A stretch of DNA of 64,000 nucleotides, taken from positions 62,001 through 126,000 of the forward strand of contig JADKGD010000015.1 in NCBI GenBank assembly GCA_016717145.1, written 5' to 3'. A program made the position numbers and the translations under genes. The DNA comes from Saprospiraceae bacterium (GTDB lineage Bacteria > Bacteroidota > Bacteroidia > Chitinophagales > Saprospiraceae). Positions 1 to 9,595 of the stretch are shown here, piece after piece. Each line of letters begins with the position of its first letter. Position 1 is the stretch's first letter. Under the pieces are notes generated by a model. The model saw only the letters and a list, made by a program, of their open reading frames with translations. It was not told the DNA's origin and did no database searches.

Positions 1-1089
1 CCAGCATCAATATTAGACACAAATTCATTTATCCCTACCATAAATACATCCGTTGTTTTAGGGCCATTAGCATTTGTAATGTTTGAATCATTATCAACAC
101 CTCCCACATTTGAAGGAGACAAAATATAGTTTGATGGGATCTCAAATTTAATAAAATACATGCCAGGTCTGACATTTTCGAATGTGTAATAACCACTAAA
201 CTGTGAACTGGCCTGAACACTTGTTATGGTAGAATCTCTTAGCAAGCCATCAGATGAAAACAATTTTACCTGGACACCAAGGATACCTGGTTCACCTTGT
301 TGGAAAAATCCATTGCCATTTAAATCCAACCAAACATTATCACCAATACTCCCGGCTTTCACATATCCAGCATCTATATTCACATAAGATTGTGGAGATA
401 AAAAATCAGATAATGAAACAATTCCATTCTCATTAGCTTTGCTGTTTAAATTAATATTCGCAGCATTTATTGCTGTAAAAACGTAATCATTTAATTTTTC
501 AAAAACCAAACTATATCTTCCCACAGGAATATTATCGAATATAAAAAATCCATCAATATTGGATATTACAGTCTTCTCAATCGTTCCTGTTTCATTTATC
601 AATTGTATCTTAACCGTGTTAAGGCCAGGCTCACCAGCATCCTGTAAGCCATTATTATTTATATCATCCCAAACAAAATCACCGATTGTAATTTTATCAG
701 CATATCCAAGATCAATGTTTTCAACAATATCCCCTGGAAATACGGTTATAATTCTTGTTGAGCCAGGCCAGAAAGCATTACTAATATCGCTGTCGAAAGG
801 TACAGATTGACCCGAATAAAGTACAAATAATTTTTCGTTCATCGAAGGTGCCAAAACGTAATAATCTCCAAACGGAACATCAACAAATGAATATAGGCCA
901 TCAATCCCTGAAGTTTGAGTAGAAATTAATGTTCCATCAATTTTGAACAATTTTACTTCAACCCCAATCAGAGGTAATTCTAATACTTCCCTTAATTTAT
1001 TATTGTTTCCATCCATCCACAATCTTCCATTAATTGTTCCTGTAAGTGGGGCAACTATAATATAGCAGGCATCTATATCGGTCTTTTGT
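1..1089 (-). pseudogene. Downstream part of the SdrD_B-repeat surface protein (frame-shifted, runs off left edge)
   Basis: This stretch stays open on the minus strand in a different frame from the large gene to its right, from the overlap near 1090 to base 1. It encodes at least three more SdrD_B-like repeats, opening with NGRLWMDGNNNKLRE, GDFVWDDINNNGLQD and GDNVWLDLNGNGFFQ, and ending at the edge in the typical repeat end NIDAG. The upstream frame stops at 1090-1092. Dropping one A from the four-A run at 1093-1096 (AAAATG on the coding strand) joins the frames as ALAPNEQKTDIDA, which fits the normal repeat boundary. It is therefore best read as the continuation of the same protein. The true C-terminus, where a T9SS sorting domain or anchor would be expected, lies outside the window. 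A separate gene is unlikely because no plausible start, leader or signal peptide is visible. Confidence 0.85.
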
Positions 1090-4000
1090 TCATTTTGGTG
1101 CGAGGGCAAATAAATCAGTATTTCCATCTTCCGCAAATACTATATCTGAGTTTACTTCAGGGGCAGCATCGATATGTTGGGTGAATTTAAAATTTAATGG
1201 AAGTTTGAAATTTAATTTATAGTTTCCATAAGATAGATTTTGGAATGTATAAAACCCCGAAATCATAGTCCCAGGTTTTAAAGAGGAAATTGTGGAATCG
1301 ATGGCTACACCTGATTCATTGGATAATATAATTTTGATACCATTTAGGCCGGTTTCATTTAATTCCTGAAAACCATTTTCATTAGCATCAACCCAAACAA
1401 AATCTCCCAATGAAGAATAGTTAACATACCCCGCATTGACACCAATTTTATTTTCTCCTTCAGCAACTGATATCTCTGTAGTTCTTCCTAAAGATAAATC
1501 GGTAACATCAGAATCCAATGCTTCTATCATGCCTTGAAATGACTTAGTAAATAAAGGAAAAAATTTACGGCCAAATTGAACAATATATGTACTTGCCGGC
1601 ACTTGCTCAAAAGCATACTGACCATTTGATCCGGTCGTGTCTGTCGCAATGGTATCGCCCGTAATATTTAGCAGAAATACTAAAATAGAGTCTAAAACAA
1701 CTTCATCATCTCCTTTTATGCCATTTCCATTTTCATCATACCATGTCATTCCCGATATACTTGATACTGATGAGGTAAGCCCAAGATCCACATCATTAAA
1801 TGAACCATTTGAAATCACCTGAATTTGTTTTGAAACCGCTTTGTTGCCAATAAACATAAAATCTGAATTTAACCCTTCATCTGTTGGGTTTACATTTGTT
1901 AAAACAAAAATTTGGGGAAATTCAGCCTCAATGGTATAGATGCCCGGTGCAACATTTGTGAAAAAATAAAATCCATCCATATTACTAATAACACTTCCGA
2001 CATCAAATCCATTCACATCCTTTAATACCAATTCAATACCTTCAATTCCTTTTTCGTCTGTATCTTGTAGTCCATTTTTATTAAGATCATTCCACACAAA
2101 ATTTCCTATTGATCCAAATCTGATCATCCCGGCGTCTACATTATTTGTAACAGTGTTCGATTCCAGTGTTATAATATCGGATGTTCCGGAATTTTGGTCA
2201 ACATCAGAGTCAATAGTATCATCAGTACCTGCTTTTTCTAAAGTAAAAATATATCCGGGAGCCTTTTCAACAGATATCCTGAATTCACCGGTTGGTAAAT
2301 TTTTGAATCGATACATACCTTGAGCGTCAGTAATTGTTTCAGCATCCACGTTTCCATTCTGGTTATTTCCTTGTAAAAAAACCCTAACGCCTTCGATACC
2401 CGGCTCACCAGGTTCACTCAATCCATTGCCATTTATATCTTCCCAAACAAAATCTCCAATTTCGGCATTAGCTATTGAAATAAAACCCGCATCTATACTA
2501 AGATTTACCTGCCCACTTATTAGTGATATTTCCTGGGTTAATCCCAATGAATCTATGTTGCTGTCTAATTCAATATCCAAGCCTTGACCTGATGGTGAAA
2601 TCACAAAACCCTCGGGTTTTTCAAAGCTTACTGAATAATTGCCGGGTTTAAGATTGTTAAATAAATATGCACCCTCATTGTCCGTAAAAGTATCCCGAAT
2701 AGCTACATCAGGCTGAAATAAATTTTTTATTGAAACATGTACATTTCTAAGGCCTTTTTCCTCAATGTCTTGAATGCCATTTTTATTTACATCATTCCAA
2801 ACAAAATTTCCAATAGATGCCCTTCTGAAAAGCGGTGCATCAACATTCAAGACAGTGTCCCCACTTTGCAATTCAACCGTATTTATCATAGCTATCGAAA
2901 ATTCATATCCTTCAGGAACTTCAAAATTGATATTATAAGTGCCTGGGGTAAGATCTCCAAAGTAATACCTGCCATCCTGATCACTTATGGCAACTTTGTC
3001 AATAATGGCATTAAAAAAATCCAATCCTGATAAAATCACTTTTACACCGGATATTCCAGGTTCATTACTTTCTCTAAATCCGTTGCAGTTCAAATCTTCC
3101 CAAACAAGATCCCCGATTGCTCCAAGTTTAACCAAACCAAAATCTATGCTTAAATCATTTGTATTATTGGCAATACTAAAAATTAACTCAGAATTGTCCT
3201 CAGGTAAATTACTATCCAAACTTCTGTCAACACCCTGTTCTTGTTTTGTTGATGAAAATCCGATCGGCAAATCGACTTTTAAGGATATTAACCCCGGAAA
3301 AATATTATTAAAACTATACTTTCCATTCTCATCCGAAATAGCCATCAAATTTACTGATATTCCATTGTTATAAACGGCTGAGAGATGAACTGCTACACCA
3401 CCGATACCTTTTTCAGCCGAATCCTGAATACCGTTTAAATTCAGGTCTTCCCAAATATAATCTCCGATTGAAAATCCTGAAAAAAGGCCAAAATCAATTG
3501 AGTTATTGTTTTCACCACTTTTTAGGTCTATAATTAGCGCTTTACCATCGATAGCGTCAGAATCAATATTATCATCTGTCCCCTGATCAGGTTTTGTCTC
3601 CATAAATATCTCCGGAATAAGGATCTGAACATCATAATTTCCTGGTACTAAATCAGTAAACATATAATGCCCACTTGAATCAGTGACCATATCCAATAAA
3701 ACTGTTCCAACTTCATTGGATCCACTCAATGACACTTTAATATTGGCAATACCTGGCTCGCCGATATCCTGAAGTCCGTTGCCATTTAAATCATCCCACA
3801 CAAAATCCCCTACGCCAGCTTTTCTAAACAGACCTGCATCATAAGTATCATTTTGTTCACCGGACATTAACATAATATTTTTAATTACGCCATTGACCGG
3901 ATCACTGTCAATCGAGTCATCGTCACCTTTGTCTGAAGAAACAAACATATAACCTTCAGGTATTGAAAAAATCACATTATACATGCCTGGTTTCAAATTT

Positions 4001-6102
4001 TCAAAAATATAATATCCATTAATATCGGTAGACAAAGTGGCCACTTGAAATACCTCATCACGGCGCAATTCTACGATGGATACCATAATGTCACTGAGTC
4101 CATTTTCGCCGGTATCCTGAATGCCATTAGCATTGAGGTCTTCCCATACAAAATTGCTGATTGAACCATGTTTGTATAGACCAGCATCAATATTTAGCTT
4201 TAGATCACCTCCAAAAATAATTATATCGTTAATGCCGGCATTATTTACGTCACTGTCAATAGCATCATCATTTCCTTCACCCGGTATTGTAAAAAAATAA
4301 GTACCTGGAGCCACAAATTTAATCGTGTACTTACCCGGTTTAACTTGGTTAAAATAATATTTTCCACTTTGATCCGTAGTAGTAGACAAATTGACAAAAC
4401 TTCCATCACCCGCTATTCCTGTAAGCATGACAGATATCAATGGCATAGGCTTTTCACCTGCATTCTGGATGCCATTCCCATTTTTATCTTCCCAAACGGT
4501 ATCCCCTATTCTTGCTGTCTGATAAAGTCCTGCATCAACGTCAGGTTTAAATCCCGAAGTGATATAATTGACAAAAGGTGTTTTGCCTGTTGAATCGATT
4601 TTACTGTTTTTTGAAACAATGAAAAGGTTTTTAAAAGTCGGGAAATAATCTGTGGGAATGCTTAGTTTTACACAATATTTGTTGGCTGGTAAATTATCAA
4701 ATCTATACTTGCCCTGGACATTTGTGACCGTTGAATCTACCTTCGTTCCATTACCATTAAACAAAAAAACTTTTACTCCGCTTATACCTTTTTCCAGGGT
4801 ATCCTGAAGGCCGTTTAAGTTAGTATCGTTCCAAACGAAATCGCCAATTGCTACAATTGGGGTATACCCAAAATCTATATTTTCCACACATTTACCAACT
4901 TCAGTCTGGATAAGATTTGTGGTGCCTGATCCAAATGTATTAGTTAAGTCACTATTTTGATCAGGATTTACAGAAACATTTAACAAAACCATTTTCTTAT
5001 CCGGAATAGCTGGAGATTTGATATAGTATTTTCCTTCAGGTAGCCCGGTGAACAGATATGAGCCAAACGGACCGGATAACACAGTATCGACAGGCGAGCC
5101 ATTTTGATTGAAAATTATTAAGGGAACATTACTTAAAATGCCCTCACCCTGATCTCTGGTTTTGTTATCATTAAAATCAAGCCAAACCAGACCTTTTATT
5201 TCGGAAGAATTACAATTCAGGTATGAAAAATTCCTGCAGCAGGTTTCTGAATAACTTCCGGATTTATCAAATACATCTACACACATTGAATAGATTCCAA
5301 AATCAGCTGAAGTTATTTTCAAATCTATTGCTTGATTTCGGACAGAAGAAGAAACCATATCAAAGCCATTCGGAACATGCCACAAATAAGACCCTGCCTG
5401 CTCATATTTATCTATATAAAATGTCAGACACTTAGCATCACAAAAAGAATATACAGGGGTATAGTAAACAGTAATGTCAACTTTATCAATAAATATTGAC
5501 AAAGTATCTTTATCAATATTTCTAAGTTGAATCTGAAAACCGAAATTTGGGCTGTTAATATCTTCACTGGACCAGTCTGTGCCCCAAGTATCATCATTTG
5601 ATCCATAGGACCACACCTTGTCTGAGCCATCTAATGCTTTTGACCACGCTTTTTGATATCTCGCACTGTTTGCTTTATTATCTCCTTTTGGAAATCCATC
5701 AGCATTTAACAACAAAATTTCAAGTTCGTCAATATTTTTATGCTTATCCGATTGGCCCTCTATTGAAAGCGATATTCCGGAAATCTGTGCGCCAAGTGGG
5801 AGCTGAAATTTTAGATTATTGGCGACAAGTGTTCTGGTTCTTTTAAAGCCGGACAAACTTGTTTTGGATTTAACATCATCAGAAAGTTTGATTTGTTTTA
5901 CATCATTCCAATTTACAAAATAGGGGGAATATACTTCATTGACAAACGAAGTGGCTTGGGTCATTTTCTGTGATTCCGGCTCCATTCCTACTCCGATGGG
6001 ACATATAGAACTACTCTGAGAAATTAAAACATTGGCTATCAACATATTGACAACAGTAAAGCTGATAGCAACAAAATGAGTTTCTTTAATTGTATGTTTC
6101 AT
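1090..6102 (-). CDS. Giant secreted protein with 12 SdrD_B-like repeats
   Basis: A 1670-residue secreted protein, probably a surface adhesin or stalk. Residues 1-32 look like a signal peptide. Residues 33-210 form an N-terminal beta-rich region (a possible proprotein-convertase-P or jelly-roll type fold), followed by a Cys-containing Ig-like segment to about 300. Twelve repeats of about 105-115 residues follow, each opening with a variant of GDFVWEDLNGNGIQDxGE and ending with a variant of NIDAGL. This is the SdrD_B / Cna_B-like family, whose Asp/Asn-rich loops often bind calcium. The reading frame ends in ALAPK, but this is almost certainly a frameshift and the repeats continue downstream (1-1089). 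The repeats have diverged clearly in sequence, so it is an old array. No enzymatic motif is visible. The role in adhesion or the cell surface is inferred from the family. Confidence 0.85.
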   Translation of the reverse strand: MKHTIKETHFVAISFTVVNMLIANVLISQSSSICPIGVGMEPESQKMTQATSFVNEVYSPYFVNWNDVKQIKLSDDVKSKTSLSGFKRTRTLVANNLKFQLPLGAQISGISLSIEGQSDKHKNIDELEILLLNADGFPKGDNKANSARYQKAWSKALDGSDKVWSYGSNDDTWGTDWSSEDINSPNFGFQIQLRNIDKDTLSIFIDKVDITVYYTPVYSFCDAKCLTFYIDKYEQAGSYLWHVPNGFDMVSSSVRNQAIDLKITSADFGIYSMCVDVFDKSGSYSETCCRNFSYLNCNSSEIKGLVWLDFNDNKTRDQGEGILSNVPLIIFNQNGSPVDTVLSGPFGSYLFTGLPEGKYYIKSPAIPDKKMVLLNVSVNPDQNSDLTNTFGSGTTNLIQTEVGKCVENIDFGYTPIVAIGDFVWNDTNLNGLQDTLEKGISGVKVFLFNGNGTKVDSTVTNVQGKYRFDNLPANKYCVKLSIPTDYFPTFKNLFIVSKNSKIDSTGKTPFVNYITSGFKPDVDAGLYQTARIGDTVWEDKNGNGIQNAGEKPMPLISVMLTGIAGDGSFVNLSTTTDQSGKYYFNQVKPGKYTIKFVAPGTYFFTIPGEGNDDAIDSDVNNAGINDIIIFGGDLKLNIDAGLYKHGSISNFVWEDLNANGIQDTGENGLSDIMVSIVELRRDEVFQVATLSTDINGYYIFENLKPGMYNVIFSIPEGYMFVSSDKGDDDSIDSDPVNGVIKNIMLMSGEQNDTYDAGLFRKAGVGDFVWDDLNGNGLQDIGEPGIANIKVSLSGSNEVGTVLLDMVTDSSGHYMFTDLVPGNYDVQILIPEIFMETKPDQGTDDNIDSDAIDGKALIIDLKSGENNNSIDFGLFSGFSIGDYIWEDLNLNGIQDSAEKGIGGVAVHLSAVYNNGISVNLMAISDENGKYSFNNIFPGLISLKVDLPIGFSSTKQEQGVDRSLDSNLPEDNSELIFSIANNTNDLSIDFGLVKLGAIGDLVWEDLNCNGFRESNEPGISGVKVILSGLDFFNAIIDKVAISDQDGRYYFGDLTPGTYNINFEVPEGYEFSIAMINTVELQSGDTVLNVDAPLFRRASIGNFVWNDVNKNGIQDIEEKGLRNVHVSIKNLFQPDVAIRDTFTDNEGAYLFNNLKPGNYSVSFEKPEGFVISPSGQGLDIELDSNIDSLGLTQEISLISGQVNLSIDAGFISIANAEIGDFVWEDINGNGLSEPGEPGIEGVRVFLQGNNQNGNVDAETITDAQGMYRFKNLPTGEFRISVEKAPGYIFTLEKAGTDDTIDSDVDQNSGTSDIITLESNTVTNNVDAGMIRFGSIGNFVWNDLNKNGLQDTDEKGIEGIELVLKDVNGFDVGSVISNMDGFYFFTNVAPGIYTIEAEFPQIFVLTNVNPTDEGLNSDFMFIGNKAVSKQIQVISNGSFNDVDLGLTSSVSSISGMTWYDENGNGIKGDDEVVLDSILVFLLNITGDTIATDTTGSNGQYAFEQVPASTYIVQFGRKFFPLFTKSFQGMIEALDSDVTDLSLGRTTEISVAEGENKIGVNAGYVNYSSLGDFVWVDANENGFQELNETGLNGIKIILSNESGVAIDSTISSLKPGTMISGFYTFQNLSYGNYKLNFKLPLNFKFTQHIDAAPEVNSDIVFAEDGNTDLFALAPK

Positions 6103-6473
6103 TTTCTGACACTTGTATAAGATATAACACTAAAACAATATTTATAAAGACCTTATAAAAAGACAAAAATAAATAAACTTATTTAATATATATACAAATC
6201 TTATATATTTATTGAATTTAAATGAACAAAATTAGTAATCAGAGCTTCATAAACAATATTTTGTATACAAATTATTAAGATTTGTATAAAATTGAAAATC
6301 AAATATTGGAATATGTTAAATAATATTATATGTAAAATAAAATATATAATATCCTGACAATCTTTTTTAAAAAAAATTAATGGAAATAAAATTATATATC
6401 TAAGTAATAATAATTTGAATGGGATAACTTATTTGATTTTGCTTATGTCTTAGGTTGACAGAAAAATAAAATA

Positions 6474-6682
6474 CCTCATACGTGGCGTATGGTACATTGC
6501 CGCAATAAGATTTGCAGATATTTAAAACAAATAAATAATACTATTCGAGGCTTGTTAAATTACTAAATGCCAAGCGAATCACGATAGATCAAGTGTTCAT
6601 TTTTATGAAGTTGCCAATAAGGCAACCGCATTGTTTTGATGATGCGACCGGTTGTTGTTGCAGGGTGCAACAACTTTTATTT
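6474..6682. repeat. Cluster of short perfect hairpins in a 605-bp intergenic region
   Basis: The 605 bases from 6103 to 6707 carry no convincing gene. The left half is very AT-rich. The right half holds consecutive inverted repeats: CATACG-TGG-CGTATG (6477-6491), ATTGC-C-GCAAT (6496-6506), GTTGCC-AATAA-GGCAAC (6610-6626), CGCAT/ATGCG around 6628-6647, and GTTGTTGCA-GGG-TGCAACAAC (6654-6674). The last has a 9-bp stem followed by TTTTATTT on the plus strand, so it resembles a rho-independent terminator. It would however read rightward, where the next gene lies on the opposite strand. Leftward it would still form a hairpin downstream of the glycosyltransferase. The cluster may be a structured RNA, a decayed repeat element or a transcription barrier; the sequence alone does not decide. 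Confidence 0.5.
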
Positions 6683-6707
6683 CACAATTTACAATAATTT
6701 AATAACA

Positions 6708-7865
6708 TCATTCGAACCAGTCAACTAAATCGTAATAAAAATTGATCATTTTTTTTGTGGTTTGATATGTTGAAAAATTTGATTGCACGTATTCGTAACC
6801 TTCCTTGACAAGCTTATCATACACTTTAGGGTCATGTATTTGCATCATCGCAAGACTAATATCATCCGGTTCATAAGGATTAACTAAAAGTCCACCTGGT
6901 CCGGCGGCTTCAGGCATTGATGATATATCAGAAGTGATCACTGGTTTATGCCTGAACAATGACTCAATGACAGGGATTCCAAATCCTTCATAAGTAGAAG
7001 GATAAAGCAGGACAAAAGCTAAATCATACATAGCTATCAGTCCTTCATTTGAAATACGATCAAAAAAGTAAAAATATTCATCTAAGTTATGATAATAAAT
7101 CATTTCCTTAACTTTTTTCAAGTACTTTTTATCACCTTTCCCAATAACTACAAAAGGTTTCCGATATTGTTCCTGTAAACGTGCATAAGCAAAAACAATG
7201 CTCAGTAATCCTTTTCGCTCAATAATTGATCCTACATATAAATAGTAATTTTCCAGGCCGGTTAAAGGCCCAGCTACTATAGAATCCTCCATTTCTGCTT
7301 CCTGGAAAGCCTGATGACAGCTTTGGTACAATACGTAAATTTTGTTTGGATTAATATGATACATCAAAATTAGGTCTGATTTTGTACTTTTGCTTATGGC
7401 AATGATTGTATTAGCTCTGTAGGCGGCAGATCTATACTTCCATTTGTACATTGTTCTATCCAAAAAGTTAAATTGAGCTGGAAATTTTTCATATATAAGG
7501 TCGTGAAAGGTCACTGTCGTTTTAATTCTTTTGTCAAGCCCAAACGGTATTTCATGACTCAATCCATGAAAAACATGAGGTAGCAAAACATTTACAGCCT
7601 TTGCCATTCCGAAAATCCGCCACAGCGGATTCCGGATTTTTGGTGTATGAATAATAAATTTTTCGGTGTTAAGAAAATAAATGGTCTCCTCGTTTTTTAT
7701 AATTTTTGGTGTGAAAAGATGATATTCATTTTCAGGAAAACAATTCTGAAGATTTCTTAAAAGTGTACGACTGTAGTTTCCAAGACCTGTAAAATTGTTA
7801 AATAAACGTTTTGCGTCAAATGCTATAATAAGTTTTTGTTTATGATTATCTGGATCTTCACTCAT
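6708..7865 (-). CDS. Glycosyltransferase family 4 (GT-B fold)
   Basis: A 385-residue sugar transferase. The C-terminal half carries the retaining GT4 signature: YVGSIIERKGL starts the nucleotide-sugar domain, and EGFGIPVIE (about residues 295-303) matches the E-x7-E motif that contacts the donor sugar. It is followed by the usual PVITSDISSMPEAAG stretch. No signal peptide or membrane segment is evident, so it is probably a cytoplasmic enzyme of cell-surface polysaccharide or lipid-linked glycan synthesis. Donor and acceptor cannot be read from the sequence. It lies 29 bases downstream of anmK on the same strand and is probably co-transcribed with it. Confidence 0.88.
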   Translation of the reverse strand: MSEDPDNHKQKLIIAFDAKRLFNNFTGLGNYSRTLLRNLQNCFPENEYHLFTPKIIKNEETIYFLNTEKFIIHTPKIRNPLWRIFGMAKAVNVLLPHVFHGLSHEIPFGLDKRIKTTVTFHDLIYEKFPAQFNFLDRTMYKWKYRSAAYRANTIIAISKSTKSDLILMYHINPNKIYVLYQSCHQAFQEAEMEDSIVAGPLTGLENYYLYVGSIIERKGLLSIVFAYARLQEQYRKPFVVIGKGDKKYLKKVKEMIYYHNLDEYFYFFDRISNEGLIAMYDLAFVLLYPSTYEGFGIPVIESLFRHKPVITSDISSMPEAAGPGGLLVNPYEPDDISLAMMQIHDPKVYDKLVKEGYEYVQSNFSTYQTTKKMINFYYDLVDWFE

Positions 7866-7894
7866 GTTAAAAAAATTTGACTGGTCATATAAAT

Positions 7895-9087
7895 CTATGA
7901 TGGCAATGATATCTTACCCATACAAATAGAAGGAATTCTTTGGTTAGCATTAAATTCTATAGGATTGCCGGCCAGTGTTTCATTGGCCAAAACCGCAAAA
8001 AGTACTGCCTCTTTGGCATCCCCGGGTATCCCAAGCATTTCACTTGAAGCAAAATGACAAAACGGCAACAATTGTTTTAGTGCGTCTACCAAAACGATAT
8101 TATGCAAACCTCCGCCACTCATATATACAAAGCATGTTTTGTAACCAACGGCATGATGAATCCCACTGGATATTGTCTCAGCACTGAATCTGTTCAACGT
8201 TGCCAGGATGTCTTCATTACCAATATTTTGCTGCCCTGACGATTGCAAAGCCCGATAAATATAATCTATATTAAATATTTCAGGTCCTGTTGTTTTTGGG
8301 AAATCAATCTTAAAAAAATGATGCGCCTTTAAAGCAGCCATCAGTGGAATATTCACTCTACCATGCGAAGCAATTGTTCCATTGCCATCAAATGATAAGT
8401 TAAGGTGTTTTTTCGTCCATGTATCCATAAGGGTATTACAAGGTCCTGTATCTGTTACAAATATTTTAGCTGTGTCTCCGTCAGACGGCAGGTAAGTGAA
8501 ATTACCAATGCCTCCCAAATTTAGCATCAGCCTGTCTTCACCATTTTTTGAACATAATAAATAATCACCATATACTGCAAGAGGTGCACCTTCACCACCT
8601 GCTGCCAGATGTTTTTGTCTAAAATCACTTAATGTTATGATACCGGTTTTTACAGCGATATGATCACCATCACCGATTTGAAAGCTGGCGTTTGGAAATT
8701 CACTATACTCATGCTGGTGTTTAGGAGCGTGCATCACTGTCTGCCCATGGCTTGCAATAGCATCAACTTCTTTTCTGCTAATCTTGTTTTTGGCCATAAA
8801 TGATTGCACCATATCTGCATGCAATATACCTATCCATTCATTGAGCAGAACAAGATATGGAAAATCAACTTCAACTTTCGCAAAAACTTTTTTAATTTAT
8901 CTTTTATAGATTCGGAATATGGAATCGTTTCAAAAGCTATTATTTTCACTGATGTTTCCTTTCCGAAACCAGTGAAATGACAATAAGCGATATCAAGTCC
9001 ATCCAAAGAAGTACCTGACATTAATCCAATGATATGTCGCTCAGACTTATTTCCAATATTATACAATTCCACAATATGCCTGTTCAT
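7895..9087 (-). pseudogene. anmK: Anhydro-N-acetylmuramic acid kinase, split by one frameshift
   Basis: AnmK phosphorylates 1,6-anhydro-MurNAc while opening the anhydro ring, giving MurNAc-6-phosphate in cell-wall recycling. The N-terminal piece (8830-9087) has the ATP-binding start IGLMSGTSLDGLDIA. The C-terminal piece (7895-8824) has IASHGQTVMHAP, QIGDGDHIA, LAAGGEGAPLA and LNLGGIGN, all typical of AnmK. Between them the first frame runs out into LKLIFHILFCSMNG, while the alternative frame reads FAKVEVDFPYLVLLNEWIG, exactly the expected kind of sequence. Adding one base in the A5/T6 runs at 8882-8893 restores one protein of nearly 400 residues, the normal family length. Whether the break is biological or a sequencing error is undecided, but all other parts look conserved, which favours error. 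The 29-base gap to the following glycosyltransferase suggests an operon. Confidence 0.88.
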
Positions 9088-9104
9088 ACATTAGTATTTT
9101 ATGA

Positions 9105-9112
9105 CAAATTTA
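9105..9112 (-). promoter_or_regulatory. Candidate -7 element TAAATTTG upstream of anmK
   Basis: On the minus strand TAAATTTG fits the Bacteroidota -7 consensus TAnnTTTG and lies 17 bases before the anmK start codon. No clear TTTG is present at the -33 position. The element is common by chance in AT-rich DNA. Confidence 0.35.
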
Positions 9113-9352
9113 CGTTAATGGCTTATTGTTATAAAAATTATATTGGTTTAATAATTTTTAATTAAATATTTAGTCCCAGATTGGCTAACAAGCTGATAGG
9201 GGGGACAACTGCATCTTCTGAATCGCCGGTCAAAAAACTAGTGAAATTTGTTTGTGAGGAAAGAAACGATGAAGGAATAAGAAGTAACATAAGTTTGCAA
9301 AAAGTATTACTATATTGAAACATATGTGGTATTTTATCAATTTATTGAAACG

Positions 9353-9436
9353 TGCCCGGAGAGGGACTTGAACCCTCACGTACTATTGTACACATGCCCC
9401 TCAAACATGCCTGTCTACCAATTTCAGCACCCGGGC
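9353..9436 (-). tRNA. tRNA-Leu(GAG)
   Basis: The minus strand folds into a class II tRNA. The acceptor stem GCCCGGG pairs with TCCGGGC with one G-T pair, and the discriminator A is at 9353. The anticodon arm is CATGT-TTGAGGG-GCATG, giving anticodon GAG, which reads leucine codons CUC and CUU. A variable arm with GTAC/GTAC stem and a T arm GAGGG-TTCAAGT-CCCTC complete the structure. CCA is not encoded. The segment between anmK and the tRNA (9113-9352) has no recognised feature, and 9437-9595 is empty AT-rich sequence before the GH3 gene. Confidence 0.96.
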
Positions 9437-9595
9437 TAATTTAGCATGCAAAATTAACCGTATTTTACTTATTTCAAAGAAATAGAAAGGATTAATTCAA
9501 TCCACATAAAAATAGCGTTCATTAACGACATAATTAATAATAATATTAAAAGTTTAAAATAAAAATCATATTTTTCGTCTTCAATAAGCCAACTT

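Noticed and set aside
1..5200. Regularly spaced repeats on the minus strand, at first sight array-like
   Set aside because: The repeats are about 320-350 bases, diverged and coding (SdrD_B protein modules). They are not CRISPR and have no spacers.
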